Shown: piece by piece, positions 5,197 to 8,572 of the stretch | How the letters are laid out: each line of letters starts with the position of its first letter | How positions within the stretch are numbered: the stretch's first letter is position 1 | From: CAYQQJ01 sp964515945 | GTDB taxonomy: Bacteria > Pseudomonadota > Gammaproteobacteria > Pseudomonadales > Cellvibrionaceae | DNA length: 8,572 bases | Assembly (NCBI GenBank): GCA_964515945.1 | Contig: CAZEWY010000163.1 | Coordinates: forward strand, 1-8,572 | Reading direction: 5' to 3' | Position numbers and translations under genes: made by a program | Notes under the pieces: model-generated | The model's input: only the letters and a program-made list of their open reading frames with translations | What the model was told of the DNA's origin: nothing | Databases searched by the model: none

Positions 5197-5655
5197 CTAA
5201 GCCACCTGCTCCTTGTGGGCGACATGCAGCACTTCAATCATGCGATCTTCGGCTTCGAAGCGATTGGCAAGGATTTCGCCTAACCGGGACAGGTCTTCGC
5301 CTATAGTGGTGAGGTCATCCGTTTCCTGATATTTGTCATTGAAATCCAGGACGGCTTCAGTGGTCGCATCGATAATGTCAAAAAGATTCTGGGTTTCCTG
5401 GAGGGCGTCCTTGTCTTCGAATTCCCGGGCTTCCTTCACCAGTCGACCGTAGACTTCAAAATGACCGGCTGACACGTAGTCAACCAGTATCTGACACAGC
5501 CCTTGCAGCTTGGAGCCGCAGTGGAGGCTTTCCGAATCGAGACCGGACAATTCGCAGTATTGCACCAGCATGTCCTGGCGCTCCTGTAGCCAGCGGTCGA
5601 TGATGCTGTTAACACCTCCCCAGCGCTCGCGAGCGGATTCAACGTTTTCTAGCAT
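5197..5655 (-). CDS. rsd: Rsd/AlgQ family anti-sigma-70 factor
   Basis: Rsd-family proteins bind region 4 of sigma-70 and reduce its hold on core RNA polymerase, favouring alternative sigma factors; AlgQ is the Pseudomonas member. The 152 residues compare with about 158-160 in E. coli Rsd and AlgQ. The all-helical protein keeps family landmarks: IIDRWLQERQDMLVQY (18-33), LCQILVDYVSAGHFEVYGRL (53-72) and ANRFEAEDRMIEVL (130-143). The start ATG has AAGGA nine bases upstream. It is last in the leftward group gshA-dsbB-rsd, but its AT-rich leader carries a promoter candidate, so it may be transcribed separately. The AlgP-FKBP-AlgQ-DsbB neighbourhood supports the assignment. Either rsd or algQ would be an acceptable name. 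Confidence 0.92.
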   Translation of the reverse strand: MLENVESARERWGGVNSIIDRWLQERQDMLVQYCELSGLDSESLHCGSKLQGLCQILVDYVSAGHFEVYGRLVKEAREFEDKDALQETQNLFDIIDATTEAVLDFNDKYQETDDLTTIGEDLSRLGEILANRFEAEDRMIEVLHVAHKEQVA

Positions 5656-5678
5656 GAAGTGGTGTCCTTGTTTAAAAA

Positions 5679-5708
5679 AGGAGTTTAGAAAATAGGAGTT
5701 TAAAAATT
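5679..5708 (+). repeat. 15-bp tandem duplication in the rsd leader/promoter
   Basis: AGGAGTTTAGAAAAT (5679-5693) is followed directly by AGGAGTTTAAAAATT (5694-5708), 13 of 15 identical. It fills the candidate spacer and -10 region of the rsd promoter, so copy number could affect promoter geometry. Confidence 0.75.
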
Positions 5709-5713
5709 GTCAT
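5684..5713 (-). promoter_or_regulatory. Candidate sigma-70 promoter of rsd
   Basis: On the minus strand, ATGACA (5713-5708) and TCTAAA (5689-5684) are 18 bases apart, matching the consensus at 5/6 and 4/6. Transcription would begin near 5677, about 20 nt before the rsd ATG. Confidence 0.4.
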
Positions 5714-5722
5714 GTGTTGTCG

Positions 5723-5742
5723 CCTGCCACAAAGGTGGCAGG
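5723..5742 (-). other. Hairpin between dsbB and rsd, possible weak terminator
   Basis: CCTGCCAC (5723-5730) pairs exactly with GTGGCAGG (5735-5742) around a 4-base loop. On the minus strand it follows the dsbB stop by 42 bases. The nearest T-run (five, 5706-5702) is about 16 bases further on, too distant for a classic intrinsic terminator. Confidence 0.5.
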
Positions 5743-5784
5743 GGATGCCAACTCAAATTTGGCTCAATCACATCGGATCGAACA

Positions 5785-6318
5785 TTATAGGCGTCCGCGC
5801 AGCCCTTGCCAAAGAAACACGGCGCCAAATCCGATAAATGCGATCAGGGTCCAGCCGGGAATGCTCAGGCCCAGAAATCGCCAGGCCACTTCGGCGCAGT
5901 TGCCGTCACCCCGAAAAAGAATGGCCAGCGCTTCCCAGAAGGGGAAGGCGTCGAGAATATATTCGATGCTGGGCCCGCAGGCGGGAACCCGGTCCGGCGG
6001 AAGGTTCTGCAACCAGAGCTGACGACCGGCTGTAGCGCCCCCCAAAATGGTGAAAATCAGTCCGAGGCCTACATATGGCCAGCGACCCCAGCCGCGTGGA
6101 TGATGGATGCAGGCAACCAGTGCGACCAGGCCGATGGCAATCATGCAGGCTCTCTGGGTGACACAGAGGGCGCAGGGTTCCAGGCCCATGGCGTACTGCA
6201 TATAGAGGGCAATCAGCATCAACAGGACTGTGGCAACAAAAGTCAGCAGGTAGGTCAGGCGAATACTGGGTAGGGTCAGGTTTTTCACGGGGCGTCCAGA
6301 AATAGGTGGTTTCAGCAC
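5785..6318 (-). CDS. dsbB: Disulfide bond formation protein DsbB
   Basis: DsbB is the inner-membrane oxidoreductase that reoxidises periplasmic DsbA and passes electrons to quinone. The 177 residues are near the usual 165-176. Four membrane helices are visible, near residues 20-41, 54-72, 80-97 and 151-171. The first periplasmic pair is Cys49-Ala-Leu-Cys52, followed by Arg56, equivalent to the quinone-site Arg48 of E. coli. The second pair is Cys114 and Cys141 in the large loop. All four catalytic cysteines are therefore present. The start is uncertain: the furthest start is a GTG at 6318, and another GTG at 6288 (codon 11) lies nearer the family's usual N-terminus. Neither has a clear Shine-Dalgarno. 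The gene sits between gshA and rsd on the same strand. Pseudomonas dsbH is the positional counterpart. Confidence 0.95.
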   Translation of the reverse strand: MLKPPISGRPVKNLTLPSIRLTYLLTFVATVLLMLIALYMQYAMGLEPCALCVTQRACMIAIGLVALVACIHHPRGWGRWPYVGLGLIFTILGGATAGRQLWLQNLPPDRVPACGPSIEYILDAFPFWEALAILFRGDGNCAEVAWRFLGLSIPGWTLIAFIGFGAVFLWQGLRGRL

Positions 6319-6334
6319 GGGGTTTAAGCCGTGC
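6315..6334. promoter_or_regulatory. Hairpin over the distal dsbB start codon
   Basis: GCACGG (6315-6320) pairs with CCGTGC (6329-6334) around an 8-base loop. In the minus transcript the GTG at 6318-6316 lies inside the stem. It could hinder initiation there and favour the GTG at 6288. Confidence 0.35.
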
Positions 6335-6337
6335 CGC

Positions 6338-6365
6338 TGATTAGGGTTATTTGATTAGGATAACC
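6338..6365 (+). repeat. 14-bp degenerate tandem repeat between gshA and dsbB
   Basis: TGATTAGGGTTATT (6338-6351) is followed directly by TGATTAGGATAACC (6352-6365), 10 of 14 identical. It lies in the 77-bp gap between gshA and dsbB, close upstream of the dsbB start. No clear promoter was assigned. Confidence 0.5.
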
Positions 6366-6395
6366 GAATTCCATGTCCGCCGTCAGTTTTCCGGC

Positions 6396-8048
6396 CTATT
6401 CGGCAATGGCCTCGGCGGCGGTGGATTGACAGGTGCCATATTGTTCGTAATAGCTCGCCAGATAGGTCTCGAAGTCCTCCTTGTCGGCGGCCTCCAGCGC
6501 TGCCTGGTCGTGCAGCGACTGCCGCGCCGTGGCTTGCAGCACCGCGAGTTGATTGGAATGCAGGGGACGCTGCTTGAAGCCGGCGCTCTGCTGACGGGAA
6601 TGCTGTGTTGCAAACTCTGCGAAGCTCATGTTCCTTGCACTCATGTCCGCCAGAATGCGCGCTGAGGGCGTCTGCGACGGGTCCTTCACTTTCTCCGCTT
6701 GCAGTTGCAGGCTTTGCCGGTAGTCATCGCCCGAGTGCGCTCTGTCCAGCATATCTGCCACTGGCTCCAGGGCCTGCAAGAGTTCCTGAGCCCAGCTTTG
6801 CAGGCTGAGCTTGGTATGTCCAGTAGAAGGTCCATTAGAATGTTCAATAGACGTTTCGATGAAATCCAGCATCAAGCCCGGCTCGCGACCGCGCTTGACG
6901 ACCTGCTTCTGGTTGCTGAGAATCAGTTCGCATTCCGCCCGGGTGGATTCGGGGCTGGGGTGCAGCAGGCAATAGAGCAGGAAAGTGTCGAGGAACTGCA
7001 TCTGCGCGCGACCAATGCCCAGCGGTTCATAGGGGTTGAGATCCAGACAGCGCACTTCGACATACTCGACGCCCCTGTGGCAGAGGGCCATGAGCGCGGT
7101 TTCACCGGTACGCGCCGTGCGTTTTGGGCGAATGGCGCTGTAGAATTCGTTTTCGATCTGCAGGAGTCCGGTATTGAGCTGGCGGTAATGCCCGTCCGGA
7201 CCCCGAGTGCCCAACTGCTGGTAGGGTGGGTAAGGGGTTTTTATCGCGTGAACCAGCGTTTGCAGGTAAGTGGGAAGCTGGTTATAACAGACGTAAAGGG
7301 ATTCCTGAGTGGAACTCTGGTAACCGAGGTCACCCATGCGCATGGAAGTGGCAAAGGGCAGGTGCAGTGTGGCGTCACTGCCATTGAAGGCTGTCAGGTC
7401 GTGCTGGCGACCTTTGACGAAGCTGCCGCAGACGGCGGGTGATGCGCCAAAAAGATAAATAAGAAGCCAGTAATGGCGACGGAAGTTGCGAATCAGATCG
7501 AAGTAGCGGCTGGTGCGGAAATCATCCAGATTCAGGGTGCTGTTTTCCGATGCATGGAGGAAGGCCCAAAAAGCGTTCGGCAGCGAAAAATTGTAATGGA
7601 TGCCGGCTACCGTCTGCATGACGCGACCATACCTGTGGCCCAGGCCTTCACGATAGATCGTCTTCATGCGGCCGATATTGGAGGTGCCGTAGAGGCCTAC
7701 GGGAATCTCGTGATCGGCGGGCAGAGCGCAGGGCATACTGTGACACCAGAGCATTTCATCCCCCAACTGAGCGTGGGTGAAGCGATGGATGGTATCCAGA
7801 TTGGCCAGAACCTCATCAATGCGATGGGACGGCGGCGTAATGAATTCCAGCAAGGCTTCGCTGAAATCCGTGGTGATCTGCGGGTGGGTCAAGGCCGACC
7901 CCAGGGTCTCCGGGTGTCCGGACCGGGACAAGTGGCCATCGGCGGACGTGCGCAGGCTTTCTTTTTCGACACCGCGAAGTATGCCGGTCAGTAGCGGAGC
8001 ATTGGAGGGCTCAAGGAGAGCTCCGGGTAAATTATTCAGTTGAAACAA
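6396..8048 (-). CDS. gshA: Glutamate-cysteine ligase, type 1 (GshA)
   Basis: This enzyme catalyses ATP-dependent joining of L-glutamate and L-cysteine, the first and committed step of glutathione synthesis, in the cytoplasm. The 550 residues are longer than E. coli GshA (518). Family motifs are GVEKESLR (26-33), SALTHPQITTDFSEALLEF (51-69), YGTSNIGRMKTIYREGL (120-136), AGIHYNFSLP (148-157), LQIENEFYSAIRPKR (296-310) and VEYVEVRCLDLNPYEPLGI (327-345). The start is a TTG at 8048, chosen because AGAGGG lies seven bases upstream and the GVEKE motif then sits at the usual distance. Residues about 400-412 look like an insertion built from a 12-bp repeat. The small unknown gene lies 82 bp upstream and dsbB 77 bp downstream on the same strand, so cotranscription is possible. 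Confidence 0.97.
   Translation of the reverse strand: MFQLNNLPGALLEPSNAPLLTGILRGVEKESLRTSADGHLSRSGHPETLGSALTHPQITTDFSEALLEFITPPSHRIDEVLANLDTIHRFTHAQLGDEMLWCHSMPCALPADHEIPVGLYGTSNIGRMKTIYREGLGHRYGRVMQTVAGIHYNFSLPNAFWAFLHASENSTLNLDDFRTSRYFDLIRNFRRHYWLLIYLFGASPAVCGSFVKGRQHDLTAFNGSDATLHLPFATSMRMGDLGYQSSTQESLYVCYNQLPTYLQTLVHAIKTPYPPYQQLGTRGPDGHYRQLNTGLLQIENEFYSAIRPKRTARTGETALMALCHRGVEYVEVRCLDLNPYEPLGIGRAQMQFLDTFLLYCLLHPSPESTRAECELILSNQKQVVKRGREPGLMLDFIETSIEHSNGPSTGHTKLSLQSWAQELLQALEPVADMLDRAHSGDDYRQSLQLQAEKVKDPSQTPSARILADMSARNMSFAEFATQHSRQQSAGFKQRPLHSNQLAVLQATARQSLHDQAALEAADKEDFETYLASYYEQYGTCQSTAAEAIAE
6819..6854 (-). repeat. In-frame 12-bp degenerate repeat inside gshA
   Basis: On the plus strand, TCCAGTAGAAGG (6819-6830), TCCATTAGAATG (6831-6842) and TTCAATAGACGT (6843-6854) are three degenerate 12-bp units. 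In the gshA frame they encode Ser-x-x-x-like quartets within residues 399-411 (SIEHSNGPSTGH). Codons such as TCT, ATT and CAT differ from the GC-ending codons around them. Confidence 0.65.
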
Positions 8049-8130
8049 ACGATGGCCCTCTTTGGGTGCGCGGATGGGTCTCGGAGGTGGGTCGGACCTG
8101 GGTTACATCTATACGGGTCGCCTCGGCTCG

Positions 8131-8439
8131 CTAGCCTGAATAGCTCGAGGCGGTGTGGCTGAAAGCTTCCGGCTCGACGGGCTGGGTAGTCTCGGTGGAT
8201 CGAGTGGCATTTGTCTCTCCCGTGGCAGGGAGTTGGGGGCGCCCCTTGGCGTCGAGCTGGCATTCTATAACACTGATGCGCAAATCGGGATGGCGCACAG
8301 TCAATTCCAGCTTCTGGTTCAGGGCTTCATCCTTGAAAACGGAGCAATAAAGGCTGCCGGCCTCTTCGCCCTGGGTCCATTCACCACGTTTGTTGAAATA
8401 CTGTTGATCCTGGTTCTGAAGAATAAAAACACTGCTCAT
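8131..8439 (-). CDS. Small conserved-looking protein of unknown function
   Basis: I do not recognise this protein with certainty. From the ATG at 8439 it has 102 residues; a TTG two codons upstream (8445) is possible, but AGAGGA lies at a more normal distance from the ATG. The first 65 residues look folded, with an N-terminal strand SSVFILQNQDQQYFNKRGEW and alternating hydrophobic segments (GSLYCSVF, KLELTVRH, RISVIECQL). Residues about 68-102 are Thr/Ser/Pro/Glu-rich and probably disordered. There is no signal peptide or membrane segment. Similar short proteins beginning with an F-x-LQNQ strand may occur in Pseudomonas relatives, but this is from memory. It lies 82 bp upstream of gshA on the same strand with no terminator seen between them. 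Confidence 0.65.
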   Translation of the reverse strand: MSSVFILQNQDQQYFNKRGEWTQGEEAGSLYCSVFKDEALNQKLELTVRHPDLRISVIECQLDAKGRPQLPATGETNATRSTETTQPVEPEAFSHTASSYSG

Positions 8440-8528
8440 GGCCAAGCTGTCCTCTACTGCGTTACTGCCAGGGTCTCGGAGTCAGCCCCTGTCCTGCTGC
8501 GCTGGTGTACTGTATGGAACTAAATGCC

Positions 8529-8546
8529 ATTATCAGAGCCTGTCAA
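8529..8546 (-). promoter_or_regulatory. Possible promoter elements upstream of the small unknown gene
   Basis: On the minus strand TTGACA (8546-8541), a perfect -35 hexamer, and GATAAT (8534-8529), a 5/6 -10 match, both occur. They are only 6 bases apart, too close to work together. One may pair with a weaker partner: TTAGTT (8523-8518) lies 17 bases from TTGACA. A promoter here is likely but its exact form is unclear. Confidence 0.25.
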
Positions 8547-8572
8547 ATCGTTCGCAGCAAGGCGCGGTTCGC

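Noticed and set aside
6699..7994. Two plus-strand ORFs (247 and 173 codons) opposite gshA
   Set aside because: gshA is firmly identified by motifs on the other strand; these frames show no domain and no promoter or ribosome site.
8121..8150. Interrupted CCTCG...CGAGG inverted repeat at the end of the small unknown gene
   Set aside because: The stem is broken by an internal mismatch of four bases against one and has no T-run on the minus strand, so a terminator between this gene and gshA is not supported.

Overview
The window is chromosomal DNA from a gammaproteobacterium, most likely a marine or Pseudomonas-related member of the Pseudomonadales/Cellvibrionales group. The evidence is an RpoH very close to the E. 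coli/Pseudomonas type, a gammaproteobacterial type-1 GshA, an Rsd/AlgQ protein, and the gene block AlgP-like / FKBP / AlgQ-Rsd / DsbB. That block recalls algP-FKBP-algQ-dsbH of Pseudomonas aeruginosa. The genus cannot be fixed from sequence alone. No mobile element, rRNA, tRNA, CRISPR array or phage gene was seen; this looks like core genome.

Layout. Plus strand, 136-2762: rpoH (heat-shock sigma factor) with a sigma-32-like promoter far upstream and a strong terminator after it. A compact run follows: a DUF423 membrane protein, trmB (tRNA m7G46 methyltransferase) and a TIGR02444-type protein, closed by a bidirectional terminator at 2791-2828. Minus strand, 2852-3940: an AlgP-like, histone-H1-like Lys/Ala/Pro-rich protein. 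It is divergent from a plus-strand FKBP-type peptidyl-prolyl isomerase lipoprotein (4281-5066), with a 340-bp regulatory gap between them. Minus strand, 8439 down to 5197: a small unknown protein, gshA, dsbB and rsd, all read leftward.

How the genes fit together. Much of the window concerns stress and proteostasis. RpoH drives the heat-shock response. Rsd sequesters sigma-70 and so favours alternative sigma factors. The FKBP lipoprotein assists folding in the envelope, DsbB supplies oxidising power for periplasmic disulfides, and GshA begins glutathione synthesis for cytoplasmic thiol balance. The AlgP-like protein is probably nucleoid-associated.

I did not find a clear new multi-gene system. 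The most unusual feature is a recurring pattern of short degenerate tandem duplications (periods 7, 12, 14, 15, 15 and 17 bp) in gene leaders, intergenic gaps and one coding insert. Two matter most. A 15-bp unit repeats the start region of trmB several times and forms an overlapping mini-ORF. A 12-bp repeat appears to have added about 12 residues to GshA. Other points are the sigma-32-like promoter before rpoH and a perfect 11-bp inverted repeat before the FKBP gene.
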